A stretch of 64,000 nucleotides of DNA from Apostichopus japonicus (Eukaryota > Echinodermata > Holothuroidea > Aspidochirotida > Stichopodidae): positions 24,406,841 through 24,470,840 of the forward strand of contig NC_092575.1 of NCBI RefSeq assembly GCF_037975245.1, in the 5' to 3' direction. Of the stretch, positions 40,750 through 52,399 are shown one piece after another. The notes under the pieces are model-generated. The model worked only from the letters and a program-made list of their open reading frames with translations, searched no databases and had not been told where the DNA came from. Numbering within the stretch: the stretch's first letter is position 1; every line of letters begins with the position of its first letter. The position numbers were made by a program, and so were the translations under genes.

Positions 40750-41371
40750 TATGTATGTTACTGCAAAGCCTTGTTGGAAATCGGTCTACAAAGCTTCCTG
40801 GCAGTAACAAACTGCATGGTTTGAAGTATTTGATTCCATACTTTAATATTGCAAAATAGTGTTAACAGCTGGAAGTCTTTATGTCAATTCATTGGTAATT
40901 ATTTTTAAAAAAACTCTTTGCATGTCTCACCAATTTGTGCAAGGAATATGTGACAGAGCATTAATGGAGATTTTTAATCCACTTGTTTTATGTTTTAGTT
41001 ACAAAAATGACCAATGTAATGTATCATAATGATTAAAGAATTCAATCATCTGAATGCTGTTGTTGTCTTCTTTCTTGTCCAACTCGTGAAAATTGAGAAA
41101 ATGACCACACAAAAATATATAAACGTTCGTAATTGACATCTGTCCTAACAGTTACGAGCGTAACTTGCCCCATGAGTAAGGTAATCTAAAAACATTTGGC
41201 GGAGATAAAATGTTGTGCCTTGTTACAACATCGTATCTCAGTAATGAACATGGTTTTGAGGGAGTTGAGTCTTCCAATCCCCCGGAAAACGACGGCCAAA
41301 TTAGCTTAAAAAAAATCTGTCCAAGAGAGCTTACGTTCGAACGTACTTTTACATCACTTTTCACGGAAATC

Positions 41372-41508
41372 GCGCATGCGATACTGTGAGTGTTTAGTAT
41401 GATAAACATCCTTGGGCGCATGCGTATTTCAGAGAAAACAACAAACCTGGCCACCCACCGACTTTTAAAACCATGGAGGGAAGTTTGAGATCTGTCTTCT
41501 GAATCTCG
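41372..41508 (+). promoter_or_regulatory. Transposon promoter and noncoding first exon
   Basis: Two NRF1-like palindromes, CGCGCATGCG (41371-41380) and GCGCATGCGT (41416-41425), lie just before a consensus donor (gaatctcg then gtaagtt, donor at 41509). A short upstream ATG frame ends before the donor. The first coding acceptor is at 43166, so this could be the untranslated first exon of the transposon gene. Confidence 0.35.
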
Positions 41509-43166
41509 GTAAGTTACGAGCGCAAGTCAAATTACGAGCGTTCGAAATCACTACCAATTTTACCGAAAATAAAGCACTTTGCAATGTGATCAAGGTATGG
41601 TTCAATTTAGAGACTTCTCACTCAGTAAGTGAAAGTTCTTACACCGCTAGGTGAGCGGATTCGTAGATGCAGTTGCCACCTTTGGTATAATTGCACTGCG
41701 TGAGACAGAAAACACAACTAATGCACGTAACTGCAGACAGATTGAGTCAATATGTCTGAAGTTACGAACGTTGGCAAAAGACCTCCATTATTCATTAAGT
41801 TCGATGTAAAGGTGCATGATAATACCATGAAACTTGCTAAATGTTTACTGGGCACGAATGTTCATCTCGCATTGGCATTGAAGTGCAATTTAACAGCAGT
41901 TTAGTTAAAATGAACTAGCCTAGGCCTACGTTCAAACGTAATTGTTGGTAGACAGATTTCAGATTCGGTCACTCGTGTGAACGTTAGCACGATTTCGGTA
42001 TTTTGATGTATAATCTAATGTCGACGTACCGATGTAAATGAACTGAGTGCATACGATGATTCCGTAAATATAACGTTAACAATATTTCATTAAGCAAAGG
42101 TTAGGTTAGACCTGCATGCTAGGCTTCAATTGAAAAGGCTCACGTTCGAATCTAACTGTGGTGAGACATATTTGCCCAGTCGGTCTGTTTTACGAACGTT
42201 AGTATCTTCCCTGGTTGAGTACTAACTTAGGCCTACTAGCCTAACGTTAAGTGTAGCGTTATATTTTCGTGCAGATCTAGCCTAGGTTTTAAACAAATGC
42301 AGTACAGACAATAGATGATGCTTCATGTTTTATTACGTATTTTAATTTGCAACTAGGCCGACAGGTAGGCGAAGCCTAACACTGGGTTTTCTCATTACTG
42401 ATGCATATAATGTGTAGGCTAGGCCTGACTAGTTCTAATTTAAAAAAAAAAAAAAAAAATTGTTTATTCAACTCTCATTTTTAGTACAAACAAAAAACGA
42501 CAATCAACATGTATCATCTTGCTTTCTAATTAAAACTTACCATTGAGTTTGATCCGCGAGGACTGAAAATGGGCATGTTCATCGTAATTGCTTTAATGAG
42601 AAGAACCATCTATGGCCTAAAGAACCCACAGTGTATTTATTGTTCTCAGGGACAGGCTGGCCTAATTAGGGAGTTAGCCACCAAATGTCAGTATCTTGGG
42701 ACCTCTTATTAAAAATTCTGGTGGTAGTTTTCATTGCAGCTTGCCCCTGATTCTTTATCTCAAAACAGCCTAATTCCATACACAACATTCTGCCATATTA
42801 AGGCAGCTTACAATATAATATATGCATGAGGTGCATCTGTCTTAACACGTACTTACCTACAGGCTGCTTTTAATTATCATGTAAGCACTAACTGTTATCA
42901 AACACAAATAACATCCTTGGCAAATTCCAGTGGATGACAAATCTCTTTAATTTAAAAGCTTATGGAGGCAACAATTTCACCATTGAAATTGACACTCCTG
43001 TATTGAAGGTTTGAAACTTTCTTCTACCATATACCATGGATTACAACTTTCTCCTGTATTTTGAAACAAACCAAGTTTTGTCTTTTCCTTAACTTCCATA
43101 TTAAAATGGAAAATGTTACCTTATTTGCTCCAGGATATTTTGTTTTACAAATTATTCTCTTTTCAG

Positions 43167-43393
43167 GTAAGATGAGCCTGAAAATTCGCCTTCGTTCCTT
43201 AAACAGGACGGTACCTCAACTAGAGGATATTGAAGGACAACGAATAACTGGTTTTAGCAATGCAGCAACGTATATGCGCAGGTATCGAGGCCGCATAAAA
43301 GCTGATCAGGAATGTTATGTTCAGTATCAAGCTAAAGAGACTGAGCGAGTGAAAGAATATCGTCAAACCCTGTCTCAGGAAGCGAGGATATGA
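43167..43393 (+). pseudogene. Transposase-like family protein, N-terminal exon
   Basis: After acceptor 'ctcttttcag' the ATG at 43172 opens 'MSLKIRLRSLNRTVPQLEDI' and then 'YMRRYRGRIKADQECYVQYQ' and 'KETERVKEYRQTLSQEARI', a basic N-terminal helix region. It resembles the exon at 61399-61583 (R.R.RLKA, then Y and K-rich). A stop (43391-43393) follows at once and the next recognisable part is in another frame, so internal sequence has been lost or shifted here. The basic helix probably binds DNA. That role is an inference. Confidence 0.6.
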
Positions 43394-44219
43394 TACATGA
43401 TACACATGCAGTTACCCACTTCTGTAAACTGGCCTGCACACATCTGAAGGTGGAGGGGAAAGTGGAGTTTAACAGACTGATCCAGTTCACTGATGGGTGT
43501 GGTGCACAATACAAATCTCGCACAGGATTTGCTGACATCTCATTTGGAAACATAGATTTTGGCGTGCAAGTTGAGCGGTATTTCTTTGGCTCATGCCATG
43601 GAAAAAATCCATGTGATGGAGAGGGTGGGGGTGGTTAAAAATGCAGTCACAAGGTCAGTGAAGTCTGATGTCAACATCACCATTGATGGACCCTGGGAGT
43701 TCTATGACTTCTGCTCCAAAAATCTTGCTAAGGCACCAGTGAAACCAGATGGATCGTGCAACCACTCTCGTCGTACTTTTTACTTAGTGAAGGAAGGTGA
43801 TATACAGAGGGAAAGGCCAACCAGAACAAATGTTGACACTGTGGCTGGAATGTGAAAGTTGCATGCTGTAGCTAGGATCTCTCCATACTAATTGCCCAAA
43901 AGGCGTCTTTCATGCTTCTGTTCACCCTGTCAGGATCTGAACTCAGTAGCACCGTGCATCAATCTGGAGTTTGTGAAGTCTTGGAGTGAATGCAAGATGT
44001 CTGCTAAAGGGATTTCATTTGAAGCAACTACTAGCAGTGATATGGAAGCTGCAGATGTAGGTCACGCTGAGATGGATGAGAATCCGGTCTGTATACTTGA
44101 GAGTGCAACTGATAATGCAACTGGAGCAACTGTGGGTAAATCATCATCTGAAAGATCTGAGACAGGGGACTTATCTGAAGTGGGTAATGCAGGTGGCATA
44201 CTAACTTCCAACAAAGTGG
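43389..44219 (+). pseudogene. Transposase-like family protein, core region (frameshifted)
   Basis: Core of the transposon gene in three frames. Frame 1 (43390-43638): 'DTHAVTHFCKLACTHLK', 'LIQFTDGCGAQYKSRTGFAD', 'ERYFFGSCHGKNPCDGEG'. A shift in the G-run at about 43622-43635 moves to frame 2: 'VVKNAVTRSVKSDVNITIDG', 'WEFYDFCSKNLAK', and a stop at 43853. Then 'RRLSCFCSPCQDLNSVAPCI' and an acidic, Ser-rich stretch lead to a donor gtcagt after 44219. The succession TDGC..QYKSR, HGK.PCDG.GG.VK, FY.FC and SCFC..C is one I associate with large invertebrate proteins of probable transposon origin. The first Asp and the HGK..D box may be catalytic, but this is unproven. At least one frameshift and one stop disable it. 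Confidence 0.65.
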
Positions 44220-44616
44220 GTCAGTCCCTTTTTACTTAAATTTTAAGTGCTAAGCAACATGACATTGAAAGAGATTTCCTTCTATTTGCAGAATCAAAAA
44301 CAAAATGCATCAACAGAAGTGTTATGTTTGATGTTGCATATTCCAGTGTTTCTTTTCATGGGAAATGATATGTCACTTAACTTTATTAAGGGCCTTGATT
44401 TCATTAATTAGATTGAAACTCCTTATCAGTGAACTCTAATCAAACGTGAGGGTGGGGTGAGTCGTGGACTTTAAGTTCACTTCTTCGTGAAAAATGCTGG
44501 AATAGTTGTTATGGATTGCCCATACCACTTGGTTGGTCATTGCAGTCATCAAGATTGAAGACAGCTAGTGAATATTTCCTATTTAATTTTTTTTTTGCTC
44601 TTTTCATAAATTACAG

Positions 44617-45020
44617 ATTATGATGAATCTGAAGTTGTCCAGACACACTTGGATGTGTTGAATGAAAAGGTCTTAAAAGATCTCTTCTGTGATGTCTGCC
44701 TACCAGAGAACAAGCATGAGGCATTACTAAAACCACAGCAAAGAGGGATTGAAATTCGCCTTGAAGAGTATTATGCTGTCTTCTATGACAACGAATTCTA
44801 TATTGGACGATTGCTTGAGAAAGATGGGGAGGAATATCTGTTTAAGTTTCTCCATAGAGTTCGCAGTGCATCTAAGATGTATGATTGGCCTATAAGGTCA
44901 GATTCTGAGAAGGTTTTAGGCAAATTCGTTATCGATGGACGCCTTACATTGGTGGGCAGTGGACCATTTTCTGTGCAAGAAATTGAAAATGTGGAGAAAG
45001 CATACAGTATGCTGAAATGA
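44617..45020 (+). pseudogene. Transposase-like family protein, C-terminal exon
   Basis: Acceptor 'tcttttcataaattacag', phase matching a donor after 44219. It encodes 'DESEVVQTHLDVLNEKVLKD', 'EEYYAVFYDNEFYIGRLLEK', 'GEEYLFKFLHRV', 'YDWPIRSDSEKVLGKFVIDG' and ends 'VEKAYSMLK'. The YAVFYD..FYIG...F.F......Y.WP...D pattern looks like a small barrel or Tudor/chromo-like fold common at the end of this family. This exon is intact, unlike the core. Confidence 0.6.
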
Positions 45021-46645
45021 AAGCAATAACACAAGCTGAGCTGTAAAGTGGTAAAGCATAGTCTTTGTCCATTCCCATGCTAATCACATAATGCATATTT
45101 TGTATATATTTCAAAGTTTTAACAAGTACACTCTTGCTTTCCATCTAGCTAATTGTACTGTGTACAGTTTCAGTTGACAGCATCTACAGTATTCTGCAGG
45201 AATCTTAGATGTTTTAGGTTCTTGCTTGATTGCTTGTCTTCAATATACTGCATGCTTGACTATATGGGAAAGAGCAAAAAAGAAACAGTCAGATATGCTT
45301 GTGATAGTGTGTGCTTTCTTTTTAGCATTTTTTCTGAAAACATCTTCAAATTTATAAATGTTTATTCCATTCCATGACATGTGAGGCTATCCCACTTCAT
45401 CTGATACATTTCAGAAAGTTTGAAAAGTAAACATTTAATCATTAGCCAGTTTGATAAAAAAGTAAAAACAATTTATGGTTTTTCGTCTGTCCATGTTTCA
45501 AACATGATATTAGTGTACATATTGGTACATTTTAGTGTTGCATTGGTGCTAATATTGTTGGTATCTAATACCCTCTTGTAATTTGATATCTTTCCAATGG
45601 TATGCAAGTTTACTCTTTTAAAATTTCTGACATAATGTATTCAAGTCTACAGCTTAACAATCCTTCCATTATATGAAATTTTAGGATTTTCACTATTCAT
45701 ATGCAATTTTGAAATTATTGAATTTTATAAATATTCAATTGTTAACTATTCAATTTTCAGTTCAACAATGCATTCAATGACCTACACTAGAGGTGTCAGT
45801 ATTAGTAGTATCTTTTTAACTTTGCTAGATATATGCAATTAATCACATGCAAGCCTACAACTATTCATTCAACTATTTAAGTTTTCTTTAATTAAAGTCT
45901 GACATTTACAATCTTAAACAGACCACTCTGGATTAGTTGCTGTTTCCCACAGGATATGATATATCATCACAATTTCATGATAATTCCAAAGTACAGCAGC
46001 AAAGAAACAGCTACAAATGAGTGCCCAGATGCACATTCAATTGAAAATAATAATTTGTAATCCATAGTATTTCTGATGACAAATTAATGTGGAGATTGAA
46101 AAATATTCTGTCCTTGTTACGTACGTAAGACCCTGAACATGGTAACCATAAATCCTACCTTTATGCAAGTTCATATCATTTTCTGCACTAAAGCTTCTAG
46201 CAGTGGTTTTCATTAAGATGTGAGATATATTGTAACAAATACTCAGGGAAAAAAGGTACTTGTGGCACTAAAATTTGTTCTGTGCATAGGGAATGTTGAA
46301 ATGCCCTCTCGTTGTATTATCAAAGATTCATATTTTTTCCAGTTTTTCACCCTTGGATCCATTTTGTCTTTGTTAATTGTTATAATTACAAAGACTGCAA
46401 TAAACAAAAATTGTTAAAACTCATGTACAATTGTTGTTTGTGGCCTTTTTATGCTCAGATATCTGTCCTTGTTACGTACGTAATACACGCCATATATTAT
46501 ACTTTGCTTGGCTGTCATTGCCAACCTTATCAAAAACTTATCTCATTGAGGGTATATACAGTTGCTATACACTCTAGGTCATTACTCAAACCAAGTTTCA
46601 TGCTTTCCCTATGACTTTAAATTTTCACCCACTATGTCACAAATT

Positions 46646-46672
46646 AGTACCCCATTAGTGTGGAATGGCCCA
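46646..46672 (-). repeat. Right terminal inverted repeat of 5.95-kb transposon
   Basis: Exact inverted copy of 40723-40749, followed by TATA (46673-46676). Confidence 0.93.
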
Positions 46673-46676
46673 TATA

Positions 46677-49460
46677 CAAACTATGCCATTTAAACTGCTT
46701 CTGTACACATAATACACATGACTTTATCCACTATTTGGTTTTGGCAAAACATTCCTGAACAATCCATTACACAATAAATATCTTCTGCTTGTGAACAACT
46801 ACTTCTGGCAGATATTGCATTACTGGGTGGAATATCATGATAGTCTTATATTATAAATTAATAAAGAATGGACCCGCCCCTTGCTGTAGCTGCAAATCTA
46901 AACATCCCATTTTGAGCTGAAAACCTTGATCAGTGCGTGCAACTGAATGAATTTCATAGCTCTCAAATCTGCTTGTTAAAAAATGTGACTAGTTTTCATT
47001 TGAATCACTCTAGTTGTCAATGGTTGAGGTTGAATATACAACTCTAAAGGGGGTTCACAATTTCCCTTTCTAGTTTCTAATCTACCAACCTTTTTTTTAT
47101 GCAAAAGAGGAACTTCAAGTACAGGTACAGATGCAACAACTGGCATTTCTAGTGAATATTTCAAACCCATTGGGAAGCAATTCACAATGAAAATCAGACC
47201 AGTTGTGAAGCAATTCAACTAAAATTTCAGAATATGCTTATTTGTGGTGAACCATGCATACAATAAATTTGGTAACTTTTAAAACAGGTTCCTGGGTAAA
47301 TTACTGAACTTCCTGCATTGTCAAATTTAAAGGATTTTTTTAATGCATATTTCGTAGAAAGTTATTGATATAGCCTATCCCTGGGTAACTGTAATTTTCG
47401 TGGAGCTGGTTGTTTACAGACACTGCAAAGAGCCCAGGGTAAATATTGGATCAGGTTTTGAGGCTTTGCGCATGTGTAGTTTAAAACTCTGAAGTTCAAA
47501 CAGGCTTACGATATGCGCATACAAATAGTGAATAGTGAACTGTGGAATTTAGCAAGAAAAAAATAAACCTACTGTATGGAGTTGGCGACAGGGAAGTACA
47601 AATATAAGGGCTAATGAATGGGGGACTGGGCGGTGAAAATTGATTGAAGGGGCAGGACAGGCGAACAGAGGTAAAACAGTGAAGCTAGTAAGGTACAGTA
47701 CTTGACCAGCTGCCCTATAGTGTAGAATATATCTGCACAGTATGGGATTGGGAAGTGATACGATAGCAACTAGGGCCCAGTAAAAATAAATGCAATTGTT
47801 GTACGATCGGGACCTAATTTTTTAGTAACATTACTGGGTTAGGATACACTTACCCTACAATATTATTACAACACTTGCTTAAAATAATACTTTATGGCAC
47901 GGTTATGCTTTGATCTCATTGGGGAGAGTAAAAAAAATGGAGACAGCATGGTTTCACTCACCCATTAAATTGCCAATTGCACATCAAAAAGTTACACAAA
48001 TATTAAAAACCACTGGTAAAAAAATAAACATCAGCTCTGGTCTGGTCTCTGATCCTCAGGGTTGTCATCTCTGGGAGTGGAAATATTCCTATGATTTTCT
48101 TTGCAAATCTAACTTCAAGCCTCAGATGGCAACTAAAGATATGTCTTGAACTAAGTTAAGCCATCTTGATGCAAAGTTCAAACTTTTGTCTTCAGTATGT
48201 TGTCTTCAGTATGACGCCTTATCAAAGCGATGAGCCAAACATTCGATCCGGGTGATCCTCCTTTCGCTAGACCGAGCCCAGAAGTAGCCTAACGTCAGGC
48301 GATGCGTGCATGGTTGGGTCTATACCTCCAGAAAATAAAAATTAGTGCCTACAGGTATGTGGATGTTTCAGTGCTTTGAAAGTAGTTCCGCTGTTTTAAA
48401 TCCGCTCTTGCACCATGAAATGTTTATTGCAAAAGCATTATAATTTTATGATATTTTTCTAACCGATGCAACTTAGATGTCGTGTAAAGAGAAGTTTGGG
48501 GCCATTAAAAAAGGCTTTTCACTAATGTACTAACAATGTTGATAAATGGGGATTTTCAGTCCAGTTTATTGATGACTTTATTGTTGAGTCTAAATTTGTC
48601 TCAAATACAACAGCACTGGTGTGTATGTTAGTTGAGCTTTTTGAATTATTCACAGTATTTGACGAACAGTGTTGTGAATGGTAATAATATATGCTTAAAA
48701 CATGTTGTATTGCAGTAAATGTATACATGTTGGTCAGGGGTAGTAGATATGTGCATTGTGCAGCTGCTCCCTTTAATGTGGGGCTTAATGTAAAATTTCA
48801 ATTTAATTTGGCATGATCCTATGCAAATGATCTGCATAATATTTGGTATGAAGCTATACTTTAACAAGAATTTATATAGTACATGGCAAAATCTCATATT
48901 AGTGGTGCCACCAATTTAAAATCAGTCAGATAGCCTATGTACTACATGTGTGTTTATAAACATGATAATACTGTACATGAAGGGCAGTATGTTAGCATCA
49001 GACTCAAATTTATGTTGGTCTTGAATCGCAAATGAGCCCTATCGTTAGGTCTTCCAATAGTTTATCTTTCCAATATTTTGCAAGCATGATATATTACATA
49101 GATTACTTGGTACAAACTAGTAGTTGATAGTGTTAGGTAGGACAACACATTATGTCATTAGTTATTTAACTGTTGTTGCACAAAATCATTTTAAGTCAGC
49201 TACAGGTACAAAAAATAATTGAAAGTGGGTCATTCATGTAGGTTTATGTCATATTGCATGGGTACAAACTATAACGTAAACCTGGAGGTACAACAGATGA
49301 TTCAAAAATGTCTCCAAATTATTAGGTTGACAGGGCTTTACTTGTGAATGCCTTTAAATGTCAATTACATGTTGTAATCAACTCTCATATTATTGTGAGT
49401 ACTATGATGGCCAGAAAATGATATTAACTTGACCAACTGTAACTGCATATTTTGTGGTTA
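46677..49460. other. No gene recognised
   Basis: AT-rich sequence. NRF1-like words (ttgcgcatg at 47466, atgcgcata at 47514) could mark a promoter for the SET-type exons further right, but no first exon is evident. The open frame at 47910-48149 has no recognisable domain. Confidence 0.35.
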
Positions 49461-49463
49461 CAG

Positions 49464-49588
49464 GTTATGGAGTATTGCACATAGGAAGTTCATCATAGGG
49501 GAGTTCCTAGTAGAATATTGTGGAGAGCTAATTTCCCACAAGGAAGCTCTGAAGAGGGAAAAGGTGTACCATGAGGAAAAAGGATGGG
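49464..49588 (+). pseudogene. Partial SET domain exon, KMT5A-like
   Basis: After acceptor 'tttgtggttacag' the exon encodes about 41 residues: 'LWSIAHRKFIIGEFLVEYCG', 'ELISHKEALKREKVYHEEKG', 'W'. This matches the N-terminal third of a SET domain of the KMT5A (histone H4 Lys20 methyltransferase) type, where F..G.FVVEY.GDLI...A..RE..Y is expected. The preceding G-R-G-V and the following catalytic NHS and Y..Y motifs are absent here. A weak donor (gtagag) follows. Its phase (1) is compatible with the acidic exons downstream, but loss of the catalytic half makes methyltransferase activity unlikely. Confidence 0.7.
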
Positions 49589-49958
49589 GTAGAGTAGCTG
49601 AGGCCATAGACCCCATTTTGTAATACTGTACAGTATTTTAGGATTGATACCATTGAGTATGGCATGATAAAAGTGAAGTGCTTATTATAATGAACTCAAC
49701 CCCTAAGGCTTTTCCAACCAGTTTCAACTACTGTTTGTCCCTCTCCTTCTTCATAGCTTTTCAATGCAGTCCTGCTTTTCATCTAATTCCATTATCATAG
49801 TTACCTGCTCTACCCTCTATTACTGTTGTCACCCATCATATTTACTCAACTGTCTTGAAGGAACTTGGGCAAGTAGCATGCGTTATTCTGACTATCTTGT
49901 CAGTACATTGCTTTATATAATGCTCTATACCAGCTCTGTCTTCTGCTTTGAATTTTAG

Positions 49959-50042
49959 CTGTAACAAGTTATGAGGAGAGTGATGGAGATGAAGATCATG
50001 TCCCTGTTTGCAAACGTCACAACACTTCAAAGGGTCAACAAG
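49959..50042 (+). CDS. Acidic repeat exon, copy 1
   Basis: 84 nt between acceptor 'tgctttgaattttag' and donor gtatgg, phase 1 at both ends. It encodes 'VTSYEESDGDEDHVPVCKRH' plus NTSKGQQ. The symmetric phase means copies add 28 residues each without breaking the frame. No known domain is recognised. The acidic ESDGDED stretch suggests a disordered linker. Confidence 0.55.
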
Positions 50043-50316
50043 GTATGGACTGCAATCTCTGCCATTTGCATTGAAACCACAATTAATAGTACACATATAC
50101 AGGAGAGAAGTAGATGAATGTGTCGAACACCTGGTAACTTGCTTATTCTTATTTCACACATATAGTAATACCCTCTATTACTGTTGTCACCCATCATATT
50201 TACTCAACTGTCTTGAAGGAACTTGGGCAAGTAGCATGCGTTATTCTGACTATCTTGTCAGTATATTGCTTTATATAATGCTCTATACCAGCTCTGTCTT
50301 CTGCTTTGAATTTTAG

Positions 50317-50400
50317 CTGTAACAAGTTATGAGGAGAGTGATGGAGATGAAGATCATGTCCCTGTTTGCAAACGTCACAACACTTCAAAGGGTCAACAAG
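50317..50400 (+). CDS. Acidic repeat exon, copy 2
   Basis: Same sequence and splice sites as copy 1, 358 bp downstream, identical at the protein level. Confidence 0.55.
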
Positions 50401-52243
50401 GTATGGACTGCAATCTCTGCCATTTGCATTGAAACCACAATTAATAGTACACATATACAGGAGAGAAGTAGATGAATGTGTCGAACACCTGATATCTTGC
50501 TTATTCTTATTTCACACATATAGTAATTTTTAGAGCAACTATATTTTTGAAGTGCTTCTTTCATTTTTTCATTTCATTTATATTGTTTTATAACATAAGT
50601 ATGATATACAGTAACAACATAGGAGATATGAACCAAAACCTGTGAAAGGAAGTGTACTAAAAACCCTATGGGGCTTGTTGAGTAGTGACACTCCCTGACA
50701 AAATACAGAACTTTACAACTTTACTACTTATCAGAGGTATAAGCATGTAGTTTTATCCACCGACAACACCTAATGGGCAATTAGCATTGTTTTTTTTTTA
50801 TTAGGACTTTCACTTCCAACCTGCTTTACTTGTGCTCTGAAACTTCTTTTTTTGTTTAGACCTGTGTGAGGCTGTATGCGTGGTGGGATTCTGTGTTAAG
50901 GGGGAAAACTGAACATAGGTTTTGATCTCATCTGTCAAAAGGAAACAAACAAATTGTTTGAGCTGTTGCATGGTGGTTTAGAGAGCTGTTTATCGATGGT
51001 ACTTGTACCTGTGGTACAGTAGGTCCGTCTCAGTGTGGGGCTGTGAGATTTGTACAATAACTTTCGAGAGCTATACTCCTGCAGCAATGAGTGTTTTGTT
51101 GATTTGTACAATGAACAGACCTATTCAAGACAGATTCATGCGCATGGTGTGAATAGTCAACTGGAGGCAGTCCGTCCTTTTTGTTGGACATGTGAGAATA
51201 GGTTAAGGAGAATTCTTCCATATTCATGCAGCAACCTAGTATACATTGAATAGCTGAACAGATTTTAAACTTTCAACAACTTCATATCAAGTACACTACA
51301 CACTTAAAAAGTTATTGATAATTGATTTGGAAAATTTGGACTTGTCCCAGTGGAACATTACACAGACCAGAGATGTGTGAGCAAGGGCCACAATAGATTT
51401 GATAAAAACAAAAAGATGCACTTTCAGAAAAATCTTAGAGTGTAAAATTTCTTTTTGTATTTCTTAACGGGAAGCACAATTTTACAGGTATGAAAGAATA
51501 TTATTAAACTAAGAGCATTTCAGATCTATATTTATTATATACTGTACTGTACTGTAGGCTGTCACTTGTCTGAAGCATTTTGCATGTGTATGTCTACATG
51601 CATCTATTACTGTGTACATGATACATACTGTAATGCTTTGTTGAATTTGTATGAGCAATTGTACCATCATTTTTCATTAAATTGGACCAGTGGAATCAAT
51701 TGCCTTTACTTTTGACTTAAGCCAACATTCCACCATGAAGCTCCAATGTGAATTATCCACATTTTTAATATTCTTTTCATTAAAATATTTCAACTTGTGA
51801 CATGATCATTGCATTTGGAATGTCTTTATTCATTTGGAAATTAATTGAATGAAGAATGTTATGTTATGGATATGGCTAACCCATGTTGGAAAAAATTGTG
51901 AGGGAGAGGTGGAGACAAATCAAGGTAGTATGGGTGCTATTATAATTACACCATATATTCCACTCAATTGTTACAGCAAATTGAATGCATTGTTAAGGAA
52001 AGTAAGATTTACCTGTTTACACCTATGTGCAACAGCTGGTCTTGACATGGCATATCAATTGATAAACAATCACATGACAAAGTTCTGCTGTATTGGGCAT
52101 ATTTGCTAAATATTGGAATGAAAACATAAAATTGATATTGATCATAAATATATGAGCAAATAACATGCATTTCTGACTATCTTGCCAGTATATTGTTTTA
52201 TATAATGCTGTAAACCAGCTCTGTCTTCTGCTTTGAATTTTAG

Positions 52244-52327
52244 CTGTAACAACTAATGAGGAGAGTGATGGAGATGAAGATCATATCCCTGTTTGCAACC
52301 GTCGCAACACTTCAAAGGGTCAAAAAG
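52244..52327 (+). CDS. Acidic repeat exon, copy 3 (diverged)
   Basis: Same length, phase and splice sites as copies 1 and 2. The protein differs at several positions (VTTNEESDGDEDHIPVCNRR). Conservation of frame, ESDGDED and both splice sites despite divergence suggests past selection. Confidence 0.5.
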
Positions 52328-52399
52328 GTATGGACTGCAATCTCTACCATTTGCATTAAAGCAAAAATTTATACTACAATATATATATATAGGAGTGAT

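Larger units (their letters stand above)
40723..46672 (+). mobile_element. DNA transposon, 27-bp TIRs, TATA target duplication
   Basis: A 5950-bp element with perfect 27-bp inverted ends flanked on both sides by TATA. Since TATA is palindromic, the duplication could be TA or TATA, with the repeat correspondingly longer. It contains a plus-strand, multi-exon, broken gene of a transposase-like family (43167-45020) with a promoter-like region at 41.37-41.51 kb. Subterminal sites of the type TTACGAGCGT / TTACGAACGTT / GTTACGTACGTAA recur at 41153, 41515, 41532, 41762, 42192, 46117 and 46472 and could bind the transposase. I cannot name the superfamily with confidence. Confidence 0.88.
49811..50526. 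repeat. Tandem duplication, two 358-bp units
   Basis: Units 49811-50168 and 50169-50526 are nearly identical. I count only a handful of differences (for example gtacattgc versus gtatattgc, and ggtaactt versus gatatctt). Each contains one complete exon with its splice sites. A diverged third copy of the same exon region lies at about 52165-52345. Confidence 0.93.

Noticed and set aside
49464-49588. Active H4K20 methyltransferase gene
   Set aside because: Only the N-terminal third of the SET domain is visible. The catalytic NHS and Tyr motifs are missing in the following DNA.
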